The notes below the pieces were generated by a model. The model had not been told where the DNA came from. It saw only the letters and a list, made by a program, of their open reading frames with translations, and did not search any database. Of a stretch of DNA of 64,000 nt, positions 17,519 to 27,625 are shown one piece after another. Made by a program: the position numbers and the translations under genes. The first letter of the stretch is position 1; each line of letters begins with the position of its first letter. The DNA comes from Epilithonimonas sp. JDS (GTDB lineage: Bacteria; Bacteroidota; Bacteroidia; Flavobacteriales; Weeksellaceae). Where the stretch lies: the NCBI RefSeq assembly GCF_021261315.1, contig NZ_JAJSAX010000002.1, positions 62,001 to 126,000 of the forward strand, in the 5' to 3' direction.

Positions 17519-18520
17519 ATGAAAAAAGTAAAATTAGGATCGCAAGGTCTGGAAGTTTCACAGGTTGGCTTAGGATGTATGGGCATGACAAAATTTGCAG
17601 GTCATGATGTTTATAAAACAGCAGACGAAAAAGAAGCTTTGTTAACCATCGAGCGATCATTAGAATTAGGAGGTAATTTTCTGGACACTGCAGATCAATA
17701 CGGACCTTGGGAAAATGAACGTTTTATTGCCAAAGCAATTCACGGCAAGCGGGATAAATACATCATTGCAACAAAGTTCGGACATGAAATTGATGACAAT
17801 GGTGAATTGACATGGGGTATCAATGCAACGCCACAATATGTAAAAAAAGCTGCTGAACGTTCTTTGAGAAATTTAAAAACCGACTGCATCGATCTGTACT
17901 ACCTTCACAGATTGGATCCTAATGTTCCCATTGAAGAAACTATTGGTGCAATGGCAGATCTGGTACAGGAAGGTAAGGTGAAATATTTGGGACTTTCAGA
18001 AGTTTCAGTCAGCACCATTAAAAAAGCTCATGCAGTACATCCGATATCTGCGCTTCAAAGCGAATTTTCACTTTTTGAAAGATCAGTTGAGAACACCGGA
18101 ATCTTGAAAGCCGTCAATGACATGGGGATTGGTTTTGTATCTTATTCACCATTGGGACGGGGATTTCTTACAGGTGACATTAAAAGTGCAGAAGATCTGT
18201 CTGAAGGTGACTGGAGATTAAATATTCCCCGTTTTCAGGGCGAATATTTGCAAAAGAACATTGAACTGGTTAATGAGATCGGAAGGTTGGCATCCAAAAA
18301 GGAAGTCACAACTGCGCAAATCGCATTGGCGTGGGTAATCTCCAAAGGGATTATTCCTATTCCGGGAACGTCTAAGAGAACGAATCTGGAAAAAAATTAT
18401 GCTTCGGCCGACATTCAGTTAAGTGATTCCGAAATAAAAAGACTCGAAGAAATCATTCCTCCGGGAACAGACACTGGTGCACGATACGATGAGCACGGAA
18501 TGGAAAGTATTGATCAATAA
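17519..18520 (+). CDS. Aldo/keto reductase
   Basis: A 333-residue (beta/alpha)8 NADPH-dependent oxidoreductase. The catalytic tetrad is visible: Asp and Tyr in Leu-Asp-Thr-Ala-Asp-Gln-Tyr-Gly, Lys in Ala-Thr-Lys-Phe-Gly, and His in Tyr-Tyr-Leu-His-Arg. It belongs to the YghZ/AKR13-like group that reduces reactive aldehydes and ketones; the actual substrate is unknown. It is followed by a terminator hairpin and then an AraC regulator on the same strand, and preceded by a 21-bp direct repeat, so it is probably induced by its neighbour. Confidence 0.9.
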   Translation: MKKVKLGSQGLEVSQVGLGCMGMTKFAGHDVYKTADEKEALLTIERSLELGGNFLDTADQYGPWENERFIAKAIHGKRDKYIIATKFGHEIDDNGELTWGINATPQYVKKAAERSLRNLKTDCIDLYYLHRLDPNVPIEETIGAMADLVQEGKVKYLGLSEVSVSTIKKAHAVHPISALQSEFSLFERSVENTGILKAVNDMGIGFVSYSPLGRGFLTGDIKSAEDLSEGDWRLNIPRFQGEYLQKNIELVNEIGRLASKKEVTTAQIALAWVISKGIIPIPGTSKRTNLEKNYASADIQLSDSEIKRLEEIIPPGTDTGARYDEHGMESIDQ

Positions 18521-18536
18521 AAATTTATTAATTTTG

Positions 18537-18565
18537 GGAGGCGGAATTTTCTGCCTCCTTTTCTT
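18537..18565 (+). terminator. Intrinsic terminator between reductase and AraC gene
   Basis: GGAGGC (18537-18542) pairs with GCCTCC (18553-18558), the stem extends inwards by three further pairs, and a T-rich run follows. It may reduce read-through into the AraC gene at 18578. Confidence 0.75.
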
Positions 18566-18577
18566 CAATTGCAATTT

Positions 18578-19495
18578 ATGAAAGGTAAAAATGCCCCACA
18601 ACATGTAAATTCTGTCAGTCAGGTACATCGCATTCTGGAAATACCATCTCCCAAACATCCTTTGGTCAGCGTAATTGACCTGAGTACTTTAACTCACTCA
18701 AATCAAGCTGTGCCCGGTAGTTTTGTCAATGAATTCTACTCTATTTTTATCAAAAAAGATTTTGAAGGAAAGATGAGATATGGACAACAGTTTTATGACT
18801 TTGATAACGGCGTTATGATTTTCTGCAGTCCGGGACAGTTGATTTCTGTGGAAGATACAGGAAATAACAAACCTAAGGGTTGGTGGCTACTTTTCCATCC
18901 GGATTTTTTACAGACTTATCCCTTAGCTTCTAAAATTCTGGAATATGGATTTTTAAAATACGAAATGAATGAGGCACTGCACTTATCAGAAGATGAAGAA
19001 ATGATGATTGCAGGAATTATAAAAAATATTCAGAACGAATATATGTCATCGATTGATAATTTCAGTCAGGATGTCATTGTCTCACATATTGAACTGCTTC
19101 TCAATTATGTTAATAGGTATTATAACCGACAATTTATCACCAGAAAATTATCGAACAACGATTTGCTGGTCAAACTAGAAAAATTACTTGATCAGTATTT
19201 CGCAGAGGATCTCCCACAAATGCAGGGGCTGCCTACTGTTGCCTATGTGTCGTCAAAATTAAATGTCTCAGCAAACTATTTAAGCGATCTGCTCAGAGTT
19301 ACGACAGGACAAACTACCCAATTTTACATTCACGAAAAAATAATACAGAGAGCTAAAAATATTCTTTTGAATACGAATCTCACAGCCACAGAAATCGCCT
19401 ATCATCTGGGATTCGACTATCCACAGTCATTCAGTAAATTATTTAAATCTAAAACAAACCTTTCACCAATCGAGTTCAGAAAGTCATTTAATTGA
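18578..19495 (+). CDS. AraC-family transcriptional regulator
   Basis: A 305-residue regulator. An N-terminal cupin-like sensing domain (about 30-170) is followed by a C-terminal pair of helix-turn-helix motifs (about 205-305: Val-Ala-Tyr-Val-Ser-Ser-Lys-Leu-Asn-Val and Ala-Tyr-His-Leu-Gly-Phe-Asp-Tyr-Pro-Gln-Ser-Phe). The ATG at 18578 is chosen over a TTG three codons earlier. It is a clear paralogue of the regulator at 47300, sharing Phe-Ser-Gln-Asp/Glu-Val and Tyr-Lys/Asn-Arg-Gln-Phe-Ile-Thr-Arg-Lys. Both sit downstream of an oxidoreductase. Confidence 0.9.
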   Translation: MKGKNAPQHVNSVSQVHRILEIPSPKHPLVSVIDLSTLTHSNQAVPGSFVNEFYSIFIKKDFEGKMRYGQQFYDFDNGVMIFCSPGQLISVEDTGNNKPKGWWLLFHPDFLQTYPLASKILEYGFLKYEMNEALHLSEDEEMMIAGIIKNIQNEYMSSIDNFSQDVIVSHIELLLNYVNRYYNRQFITRKLSNNDLLVKLEKLLDQYFAEDLPQMQGLPTVAYVSSKLNVSANYLSDLLRVTTGQTTQFYIHEKIIQRAKNILLNTNLTATEIAYHLGFDYPQSFSKLFKSKTNLSPIEFRKSFN

Positions 19496-20093
19496 TATCA
19501 CTGAATGCTCCTAAATTCTTTACTATAATGTTATGGTTTTAAATCTGGCTTCAAGTAAGATTTTAAATTTCTATAAACAAATGATAATCAACTAAAAGAA
19601 ATAAAAGCAAATTTATTTCCCGATACAAAACTTATGAATTCCCTGATTAAAGCAGAAAGCAAAGTTTGAGGGACAAGCGAGGGACATAGGGTATCAAACC
19701 CATAATAACTTCCTCAAAGCTAATCAAATATGACTAAATAACGAAAAATTAAGTTTTTTTAGTTATTTTACGGCATCTTGTTAGGTTGCTATTCTTGTAA
19801 ATATCTATTGAAAAATATTTTATAATTATAGTGAAAAAATATTTCTTTACGAACTCAGTACTATTTAAAACCCTCTATTTATATAGCTAAAATTTGATCA
19901 TTGCTTACTCCATCAAAATCGATTATCATTATTCGCAGATTCTTAAACCTCTAAAAAACCCTCTTAATTAAAATAATCAATATCTATAGAAAACAGCTCT
20001 AAAGGTATTACCAACCAAAAATTAAAAAAGCTGTTCCACAAATTATATTAAATAGTGAAACAGCAATTAAGAAAATAATAATGTGATTTGATT
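19496..20093. other. Non-coding stretch between AraC gene and GH5
   Basis: About 600 AT-rich bases with no convincing gene. One patch near 19667-19690 holds two copies of GAGGGACA eleven bases apart. I cannot assign it to an attachment site or element. The rest holds nothing I recognise. Confidence 0.4.
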
Positions 20094-21224
20094 TTATTCT
20101 AACATGTACGGTACTATATTATTTACGAAAGATGTACCGTTTGTATTGATGAGTGCAAACCAACCTCTGTCATCCCAAACACTGTATGACATAGATTGAG
20201 CCAGCGTTGTTCTTGCCATTGTACGGTAATAATTTCTGACAAGATCGGTATTTCTCTCCGCAGAATTGCTACTTCTTCCTACTCCAAATTCGCCGTAATG
20301 AACAGGAACATTCAATTTTATCGAATGTGCTTTCACATTTTGAATGCCCGTCTCAAAACTGGCAGTTCCAGGAAAAGCAGCATTACTTCCGGTCTCTCCG
20401 CAGAATGCCCAAGGAGAATAAGTGTGAACCTGTATGGATAAATAATCATCGTTGCCGCCACCCGGCAAAGACGATTTAGTTGGATAGACGTTACTGATAT
20501 ATAGCGCATTTCCTTGACCGTTGGTGCCTACCATAATTAATCTTTTTTCATTATTGCCACGCGTTGCACGTATGGCGTCATATCCGATCTGATTAACTTT
20601 TCGAGTATATTGTAAAGCCAAAGCATCTGTGGGTTCGGGAAACGGGCCATTTCCGTCTACTTCTCCCAAATTACCTTCCGGCTCATTCAGAACTTCAAAA
20701 ATCAATTTTTGGGGATAATCTTTAAAATATGTAGCAATACCTGTCCACAAAGTCCGAAACTTACTATCATACAACTCGGATCCATCATAATGATCCTTAA
20801 GCCAAGACTCGTGATGGGTATTTAGTATAACATATAAATCCTGAGACAGTGCATAATCTATAACTGCCTTTAGCTCCAGAAATCTTGGATGATTGACATT
20901 GATATTGCCATTACTATCTGCAAGAGTAGATGCAAATCTATCCATCCAGGTTGTTGGTATTCTTATATGCTTCATTCCTGCATTCTTGTACAGATCGATA
21001 ACCGGTTTGACCGCTGCCAGGTTGGTCGGATGGATACCGTTATCAAAGGTATTACCCAAATTAAAACCTGGTCCCATATCCGCAATTATCTTTTTAGCAG
21101 AAAATGGATCCGGATTTTCTACTTGGCCTGTTTCCCCATTAACAAACTCTACTTTGTCCTCGTGTGTACAAGAGACTAAAAAGAAAAGCATGCTTAATCT
21201 TAGTACTCTAAATATTTTTTTCAT
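20094..21224 (-). CDS. GH5 endo-glucanase-like lipoprotein
   Basis: A 376-residue lipoprotein (Leu-Val-Ser-Cys lipobox, Cys19) with a glycoside hydrolase family 5 TIM barrel. Markers in order are Gly-Phe-Asn-Leu-Gly-Asn-Thr-Phe-Asp (about 53-61), Arg-Ile-Pro, Asn-Thr-His-His-Glu, the acid/base Glu181 in Leu-Asn-Glu-Pro and the nucleophile Glu312 in Gly-Glu-Phe-Gly. The Asn-Leu-Gly-Asn-Thr-Phe-Asp start is typical of beta-1,4-glucanases and related enzymes, so endo-cleavage of a beta-glucan backbone at the cell surface is likely; specificity is inferred. It is the last gene of the minus-strand arm, 13 bases after GH2. Confidence 0.88.
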   Translation of the reverse strand: MKKIFRVLRLSMLFFLVSCTHEDKVEFVNGETGQVENPDPFSAKKIIADMGPGFNLGNTFDNGIHPTNLAAVKPVIDLYKNAGMKHIRIPTTWMDRFASTLADSNGNINVNHPRFLELKAVIDYALSQDLYVILNTHHESWLKDHYDGSELYDSKFRTLWTGIATYFKDYPQKLIFEVLNEPEGNLGEVDGNGPFPEPTDALALQYTRKVNQIGYDAIRATRGNNEKRLIMVGTNGQGNALYISNVYPTKSSLPGGGNDDYLSIQVHTYSPWAFCGETGSNAAFPGTASFETGIQNVKAHSIKLNVPVHYGEFGVGRSSNSAERNTDLVRNYYRTMARTTLAQSMSYSVWDDRGWFALINTNGTSFVNNIVPYMLE

Positions 21225-21237
21225 ATAGAATGAGGTT

Positions 21238-23070
21238 TTATTTATTATTTAATGATTTACTTTTATAATAATTCTGAAGCGTATAAAAAGCTTTCTTTTT
21301 AACTCCAGTTTCCGAAATAAGACCTTTTCTGTTCCAAAAATTCTGATAAATTGGATTTTGACGTCTAGGTGATTTGAAATCGACGAGGATCCAGGGGGTC
21401 ATTCCCCGCAGTCCATCTATTTTTTCAAGCATCTCCAATTGTTTTTCATAGAACAACTGCTGGTGCTCCTCACTCCAGACGGTGTCCTCATCTGCGTGAT
21501 ATCCAGCTAATGCATCGGCTCCAAATTCAGAGATCACCACTGGTTTGTTGAATTTTATCTCCCATTTATATTTTGGCAATTCTTTTGGCTCAGACCAGTA
21601 CCAGCCTCCATATTCATTAAAACTGGCAAGGTCAAGTTTTTCACCTAAAGGATCTTCGACCGTTACGTCATAGCCATTACGTTCAATTTCCAGTGCGGCT
21701 GCAACAAGTCTTGTGTCGTCTAAGCTGCGAACTTTGTCAATTAATTTTCCTATAAAAACATTACGTTCCTTACTGATAGGCGTCTCATTCCCTACTGACC
21801 AAATAATCACTGAAGCTCTGTTTTTATCTCTTTCGATTCCTACGGTCAACTGATCTTCTGCGTTTTTGTAAGTATCAGCATTGCTCCATGAGATAGTCCA
21901 GTAAACAGGAACCTCTGCCCAAACCAATAATCCAATCTCATCTGCAAGACGCAGCATCGTTTCGTTGTGTGTGTAATGTGCCAAGCGGATATAATTGCAA
22001 CCCAACTGCTTCGCCCATCCAAGTATCATCCGCATATCACCTTCCGACCGCAAACGTCCTCCGACCAAAGGATTTTCGTCATGCACAGAAATACCTTTCA
22101 AAAACAGAGATTGATTATTCAGCAAAATATCTTTTCCAACAGTTTTGATTGTTCTAAAACCAATTTTATCATTAATTTTATCTGATTTTGAACTGATCTT
22201 GACATCGTATAGCTTAGGATTTTCCGGCGACCAATAAGCAATATCTTTTGCAGGAATTATAATTTTCGCATAACCATCTGCATCAGTTTCAATGGTGGTT
22301 TTTATCTTCAGTTCAGCAATTTCTATGATCAGTTTCTCTTTGCCTGTATTGCCACTTAATTTTACAAAACCTTCTAATGTAGTAGCATCATTTTTAGCCA
22401 ACTGCACTTTATAATCTTCTATGTATGATTTTGGTGTGTTTATTAATAAAACATCACGTGTGATTCCGCCATAGTTCCACCAATCTGTATTAATAGTTGG
22501 CACCTCATCTTTTTTGCGCACATTATCGACCATCACCACTACATAGTTATTGCCCTTTTTTAGTTTCGATGTCACATCAAATTGAAATGGCGTAAATCCG
22601 CCTTTGTGTGTGCCCACCTTTTCGCCATTCAGATAAACGTGACTTTCATAATTCACCGCTGCGAAATACAAATAGTAATTCTTGTTGGCTTGCGGATCTG
22701 CAACAAAATCTCTTTTGTACCAAACAGTACCTTCATAAAACAGAAGTCTTTGATCTTGAGAGTTCCAATCACCAGGAACTTGTAAAGAAGGCTCAAAATC
22801 AAAATTATATTCAACTCTTGTTTTTTTGTCCGGGGATGTAATATTGTCATAAAAGCCTCCCTTTCCAGATTTACTTTGATCGAAAGGTTTTTGTCTATAA
22901 TCCAAGTAGCCCATTTGGTACGGATCTATTATATACTTCCAAGAACCATTCAGGTTGATATGATCTCTGGCAAAAGCGTGTTGAATCGTTTTTTGTCCCA
23001 TAATCGATATGCAAAATGAATTTAACATAAAGACTATCAACAGCAACGGGGTAATATTTTTTTTAAACAT
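21238..23070 (-). CDS. GH2 beta-glucuronidase
   Basis: A 610-residue exported enzyme with a signal peptide and three GH2 domains: jelly roll (about 30-210), immunoglobulin-like (about 215-310) and TIM barrel (about 315-600). The acid/base is Glu429 (Gly-Asn-Glu) and the nucleophile Glu515 (Ile-Ser-Glu-Phe-Gly). Near the C-terminus Asn580-Arg-Lys582 followed by Gly matches the N-x-K motif with which beta-glucuronidases recognise the uronate carboxylate. It should remove non-reducing beta-D-glucuronic acid. That fits the uronate genes uxuA and the UxuB-type SDR in the same operon. Confidence 0.88.
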   Translation of the reverse strand: MFKKNITPLLLIVFMLNSFCISIMGQKTIQHAFARDHINLNGSWKYIIDPYQMGYLDYRQKPFDQSKSGKGGFYDNITSPDKKTRVEYNFDFEPSLQVPGDWNSQDQRLLFYEGTVWYKRDFVADPQANKNYYLYFAAVNYESHVYLNGEKVGTHKGGFTPFQFDVTSKLKKGNNYVVVMVDNVRKKDEVPTINTDWWNYGGITRDVLLINTPKSYIEDYKVQLAKNDATTLEGFVKLSGNTGKEKLIIEIAELKIKTTIETDADGYAKIIIPAKDIAYWSPENPKLYDVKISSKSDKINDKIGFRTIKTVGKDILLNNQSLFLKGISVHDENPLVGGRLRSEGDMRMILGWAKQLGCNYIRLAHYTHNETMLRLADEIGLLVWAEVPVYWTISWSNADTYKNAEDQLTVGIERDKNRASVIIWSVGNETPISKERNVFIGKLIDKVRSLDDTRLVAAALEIERNGYDVTVEDPLGEKLDLASFNEYGGWYWSEPKELPKYKWEIKFNKPVVISEFGADALAGYHADEDTVWSEEHQQLFYEKQLEMLEKIDGLRGMTPWILVDFKSPRRQNPIYQNFWNRKGLISETGVKKKAFYTLQNYYKSKSLNNK

Positions 23071-23112
23071 AAAATTTAGATTAATGATTGATTCAAATAT
23101 TAAGTTATGATC

Positions 23113-24726
23113 CTAATATCCGATATTAAATTGTGAAGCTGCAGCACCCATAATGTCGATCTGACTTTGGGGAACCGGGCAATTGACATACTGCGCTCTC
23201 CAAGGGGTAAGACTATTAATGGCATCGGAGGCTTCTGAGCTTGTGTTGTCGCCATTTCTGTAATGCAGAGTAATTCTTTCACCCAGAATGCCTAATCTCT
23301 TCAGCAAAAACCAACGTTCATTTTCAAAGGCCAATTCCCTTGCTGATTCTTCCAGATAAGTTTCCTGCGTCCAGCTTGTAAAATCAAATGACGATACTGC
23401 ATTAGGATTCAGCCCATACCCTCTTCTGCGAACTTTATTGATGTACGATAAAGCCAAGGCATCATTTCCAAGATTATGATGCGCTTCCGACGCAAGAAGC
23501 AAGGTTTCCGCATATCGGTAATACATATAATTTTTAAAACTGTTTTCTGTCCCAACCAGCTTTGTTTGGAAATCTGCATATTTTTTAAGGCTCCAGTGGT
23601 ATCTTCTGTAATTATCTTCCGGCTGCGTAATAGGCTGTCCAAAGCGTGGGTGAGCAGGATTATTAACAATGTAAGCCGTATAATTATCCGGCCAGTAATA
23701 AGTTGAAAACCTCTTGTCATTGGTCTTGTCATAAAGGGATTTTAAATAATTATTAGGGTAAAACCACCCTAACGATTGCCCACCGTAATTAACATCTAAA
23801 ACCATCTCATTTCCTGCACTGGCCGATGCTCCCGATGCTTTTTCATAAATTCTTTGGGTAAAAACACTTCCCAGCCAAAATCCACCACCACCTGCAAGAT
23901 CATCACCTTGTCCGAGGCTTTGGTTGCGCTGGTATACAAACAGTGATTCTTTATGGTTGACATCAGCTCCGAAAACCTGATTAATATCTACCAAATCGTG
24001 GGTGGGGTTGACAATAATTGCATCAAATTCTTCTGCAGCTTTCTGCCAGTCTTTGCGCCACATCGCCGCTTTACCACGCAGATGTCTCGCAACTCCTTGA
24101 CCGTATCTGCCTGTTGGCACCTGCCAATCCAAGTTTGCAACAGCATAATCCAGATCTTGATTGATGACCCCGAAAATCTCTTCTTCTGTAGCTGCTTTGT
24201 AAATTACTGCATCATCTATATTTTGTGCATTGGTTGCCACAGTATCTAATAATATATGACCATACATTCTTATCAGATCCAGATAAAGTTCACCTCTGAT
24301 CACGCGTGCCTGTGCTACCAATTTCCTTTTAGCATTATTATCCATAGAAACTGTACGTGCACTGCTGATAATTGCCGAAGCTCTGTCTATAATTTTATAA
24401 GCATTGACCCATTTGTCCTTTGGAAAATTTTGTGGTGTGTGAGTGGTAGCTCCATAGGGCGTAAACCAAGTTCTGTGAAGGCCAAGATCTGTAGCGGCCA
24501 TAAAAAACACATTTGCCTGTAGATTGCTATTATCTCCAGCAGGCGCATTATACTGTCGCATCCTGTTGTATAAAGCATTGACGCCCACATCAAGACCTTC
24601 CGGTGTTGTATAGATATAATCTACAGATACCTGATCTATGATCTGCTCTTCCAAAAAATCGTCACAGGAGATGCAAATTGCTGCCAGAGATATGATTGAA
24701 ATGAATAAACATTGTAATTTTTTCAT
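23113..24726 (-). CDS. SusD/RagB-type glycan-binding lipoprotein
   Basis: A 537-residue outer-membrane lipoprotein (Cys-Ile-Ser-Cys-Asp-Asp-Phe-Leu-Glu, typical SusD start) with helical TPR-like repeats and the C-terminal Leu-Leu-Arg/Lys-Arg-Leu-Gly region of SusD proteins. It forms the lid over the SusC channel and binds the oligosaccharide before uptake. It lies 35 bases downstream of susC. Confidence 0.92.
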   Translation of the reverse strand: MKKLQCLFISIISLAAICISCDDFLEEQIIDQVSVDYIYTTPEGLDVGVNALYNRMRQYNAPAGDNSNLQANVFFMAATDLGLHRTWFTPYGATTHTPQNFPKDKWVNAYKIIDRASAIISSARTVSMDNNAKRKLVAQARVIRGELYLDLIRMYGHILLDTVATNAQNIDDAVIYKAATEEEIFGVINQDLDYAVANLDWQVPTGRYGQGVARHLRGKAAMWRKDWQKAAEEFDAIIVNPTHDLVDINQVFGADVNHKESLFVYQRNQSLGQGDDLAGGGGFWLGSVFTQRIYEKASGASASAGNEMVLDVNYGGQSLGWFYPNNYLKSLYDKTNDKRFSTYYWPDNYTAYIVNNPAHPRFGQPITQPEDNYRRYHWSLKKYADFQTKLVGTENSFKNYMYYRYAETLLLASEAHHNLGNDALALSYINKVRRRGYGLNPNAVSSFDFTSWTQETYLEESARELAFENERWFLLKRLGILGERITLHYRNGDNTSSEASDAINSLTPWRAQYVNCPVPQSQIDIMGAAASQFNIGY

Positions 24727-24761
24727 GGTGTAATGACTTAAAATTTAAATATTATTTTTTT

Positions 24762-27596
24762 TTAAAATCCGAATTTAATTCCCGCAACAATGGTTCTCGC
24801 TTCCGGATATTCGTTTGGATTTTTTTCCGGGCTGTAAGACTGATAATCTGTAATGGTAAATAGATTGCTACCGGTCAAAAAGATCCTGAGGTTGGTAAGA
24901 CCGATCTTCGCCACTGTGTCAGGTTTGAATGAATAACCGCAAGTGATATTTTGCAGTCTGAAGTAAGAAGCATCCTGAAGCCCCATATTGAAAATATTGG
25001 ACGGGTCATTCCCCTCATTTGGTCTTGGATAGTTTCCACCAGGATTTTCCGGCGTCCAATAATCTTGCTTTATACCATTTTTTATTCCTCTCAAGGATCC
25101 GCCTTCCAGATAGCTGTATAGAAAAGGATTATTTTTCACAACACCTTGCACAGTGTAAAAATCTGCATTGATGTCAAATCCTTTATACTCGAATCCAACT
25201 GATAAGGTACCATACCAGTCCGGCATCTGTGATGTGATCACGCGATCTTTATCATTTATGATCCCATCGCCGTTTACATCTCTTAGCTTGATGTCACCTG
25301 GCAAAGCAAGAGGCTGCGCAGAGTTCACAATATCTTCACCCTGTTGAAAAATACCTATGACATCGTACTGGTAGTACACATTGATCGGCTTACCAATGAA
25401 ACGTCTGTTGAGAATATCATCATCTTCCCTACCATCACCGTCTGCATCTCTGCCATACAAGCTGATGATCTTATTTTTGTTTTTCGTATAAGCTAAACCG
25501 ATTTTAAATTTAAAATCTGAAGTTTTGATCACATCCGCATTCAATGATACTTCAAGACCTTTGTTCTCTACTTCGCCAAGGTTGTTCCACCTGTTGCTGT
25601 ATCCGGATGAAAGATCTAACTGCTCCTGAACAAGTAGGTCTTTTGTTCTTGTGTTGTAATACTCAACCGTTGCCGTGATCCTGTCTCTGAAAAAACCAAA
25701 ATCCAATGCGGAGTTGAATGTTGTAGAAGTTTCCCATTTCAAATTGGGATTGGGCAAAGTTGGCCCAGGGATATATCCGGAGACCTGATTACCACCTATG
25801 ACATAATTGCTCTGGTCTGCTGTACTCTGACTCAATCCAGGCGAGATGGCTTCATTGCCCACACTTCCGTAGCTGAATCTAAGTTTTAAATTATTGAGGA
25901 AATTTAAATTTTCCATAAAATTTTCCCTGTGAATATTCCATCCAATATTGGCTGACGGAAAAGAGGCCCATTTGTTATTTTTACCAAATACTGTGGAGCC
26001 ATCAATTCTTCCTGCAATTGTTACATAATATTTGTTATCATAATCATACTCCAGGCGTCCGACAGCAGATACAATTCCTCTGTTATATTCTGTAATGGTT
26101 GGTGTATTGAGTAATGCAGATTGCAATCCATTGATTCCTAAGATATCATTCGGGATGTTTTTAGAAGCATTCTCAAAATCATTTCGGTTAGTTTTGGAAA
26201 TACTCTGGACAACGGTAGCAGCGAAATGGTTTTTTTCTGCCAATTTGAAATTGTAGGTAAAGATATTTTCCAACTGCCATTCTACCTCATCCTGGAATTG
26301 AATACTGCCGCTCCCTTGGTTGTTATTGGCAATCCCAGCAACGGACTGCGTCGTATTATATGATTTTCTCTTGTAATTCCAGGATCTTCTGCTGGCATTC
26401 ATTCTATATTTAAAACCCCTAAAAGGTGTAAAGTCTACAAAGAGGTTGAGAATGTCATTTCTGTTCTGTACAAAATTGGTCGTCTGGTATAGATCGATGA
26501 GTGGATTTTTATTTTCGGCAAAACCTCCGGGCAATAGTCTGAGTGAACCATCATCGTTATAAACGCGTCCAAGAGGCGATGTCGTAATAGAACTTAAAAT
26601 GACGCCTTCATTATTTGGATTATTGGTCTCTGAAAATTGAAAGGAAGTGTTCAAGCCCACTTTCAGGGTGTTGCTGATTTTTTGATCAGCATTCAATCTG
26701 ATTCCTGTTTTGTTAAAATCGGAATTGGGAATCACACCTTTGGTTCCAATGTAATTCACACTGCTGAATATACTGAATTTGTCACTGCCTGATGAAAAAT
26801 TGATCGCGTGGTTTTGTGTTTCACCTGTTCTGAGCATAAGTTTTTCCCAGTCAATATATTTCCCGGTCTGTACACTTTCCAATTCTAATGCAGAAAAAAT
26901 CTCACTGTCTGGCCTGTATACGCCTGCGTTGTTGGTTCTGAAAGCCTCTCTCTTTAATTGGGCAAATTCCTCACCACTGTAGATATCAAAATTTCTGTTG
27001 ATTGTTTGAAAGCCCGAAAATCCATTATAAGTCACTTTGGCTTTACCAGTTTTTCCTCTTTTTGTGGTAATAAGTATGACACCATTCGATGCTCTCGCAC
27101 CATAGATGGATTGTGCAGCGGCATCTTTTAAAACCTCCAAAGATTCTATATCATTTGCATTGACATCATTGATGCTCCCAACCCTTACTCCATCAGCAAT
27201 GACGATTGGATTATTTCCTCCAGAGATCGATCGCTGACCACGGATCTGAATATTTGATGAGCTGCCAGGTGCACCATTGGCAAGTGTCACCTGCACTCCT
27301 GCAGCCTTTCCACGTAACATTTCACCGACGTCCGATGTAGCTACTTTTGTAAGATCCTCCGCATTGACTTTGACCACAGAACTGATGACATCACTTTTCT
27401 TTTTTGCGCCGTACCCAATGATCACGACCTGCTCTATTTCTTTGGAGGCTCCAACCAAAGTGTCTTTATCAGATTTTGGAGTGGTCTGAGCCTGAACAGC
27501 TACGTGCCCTGAGAGTAGAAATGCAACTGCTATGAGTCCTATTTTTTTGCCATTGTAGTGTTTGGAAGGAATAGTATTCTTGTCGAATTTTTTCAT
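24762..27596 (-). CDS. SusC/RagA-type TonB-dependent transporter
   Basis: A 944-residue outer-membrane barrel. After a long signal sequence (to about Val-Gln-Ala-Gln, residue 37) it goes almost directly into a TonB-box-like Glu-Gln-Val-Val-Ile-Ile-Gly-Tyr-Gly, the plug domain (about 65-180, with Gln-Ile-Arg-Gly-Gln-Arg-Ser-Ile and Ala-Ser-Asn-Gly-Val-Ile-Leu-Ile-Thr-Thr-Lys) and the barrel ending in aromatic Phe. The carboxypeptidase-regulatory-like domain that most SusC proteins have before the plug is absent. With SusD it imports oligosaccharides using TonB energy. Its own promoter appears to lie in the 200-base gap after the HTCS gene. Confidence 0.92.
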   Translation of the reverse strand: MKKFDKNTIPSKHYNGKKIGLIAVAFLLSGHVAVQAQTTPKSDKDTLVGASKEIEQVVIIGYGAKKKSDVISSVVKVNAEDLTKVATSDVGEMLRGKAAGVQVTLANGAPGSSSNIQIRGQRSISGGNNPIVIADGVRVGSINDVNANDIESLEVLKDAAAQSIYGARASNGVILITTKRGKTGKAKVTYNGFSGFQTINRNFDIYSGEEFAQLKREAFRTNNAGVYRPDSEIFSALELESVQTGKYIDWEKLMLRTGETQNHAINFSSGSDKFSIFSSVNYIGTKGVIPNSDFNKTGIRLNADQKISNTLKVGLNTSFQFSETNNPNNEGVILSSITTSPLGRVYNDDGSLRLLPGGFAENKNPLIDLYQTTNFVQNRNDILNLFVDFTPFRGFKYRMNASRRSWNYKRKSYNTTQSVAGIANNNQGSGSIQFQDEVEWQLENIFTYNFKLAEKNHFAATVVQSISKTNRNDFENASKNIPNDILGINGLQSALLNTPTITEYNRGIVSAVGRLEYDYDNKYYVTIAGRIDGSTVFGKNNKWASFPSANIGWNIHRENFMENLNFLNNLKLRFSYGSVGNEAISPGLSQSTADQSNYVIGGNQVSGYIPGPTLPNPNLKWETSTTFNSALDFGFFRDRITATVEYYNTRTKDLLVQEQLDLSSGYSNRWNNLGEVENKGLEVSLNADVIKTSDFKFKIGLAYTKNKNKIISLYGRDADGDGREDDDILNRRFIGKPINVYYQYDVIGIFQQGEDIVNSAQPLALPGDIKLRDVNGDGIINDKDRVITSQMPDWYGTLSVGFEYKGFDINADFYTVQGVVKNNPFLYSYLEGGSLRGIKNGIKQDYWTPENPGGNYPRPNEGNDPSNIFNMGLQDASYFRLQNITCGYSFKPDTVAKIGLTNLRIFLTGSNLFTITDYQSYSPEKNPNEYPEARTIVAGIKFGF

Positions 27597-27625
27597 ATTC
27601 TTTAGTTTAATAGCTTTGTTTTTTA

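Noticed and set aside
19667-19690. Two GAGGGACA copies eleven bases apart, considered as an attachment site or element end.
   Set aside because: No partner copy was found elsewhere by eye and no integrase is adjacent, so the call cannot be supported.
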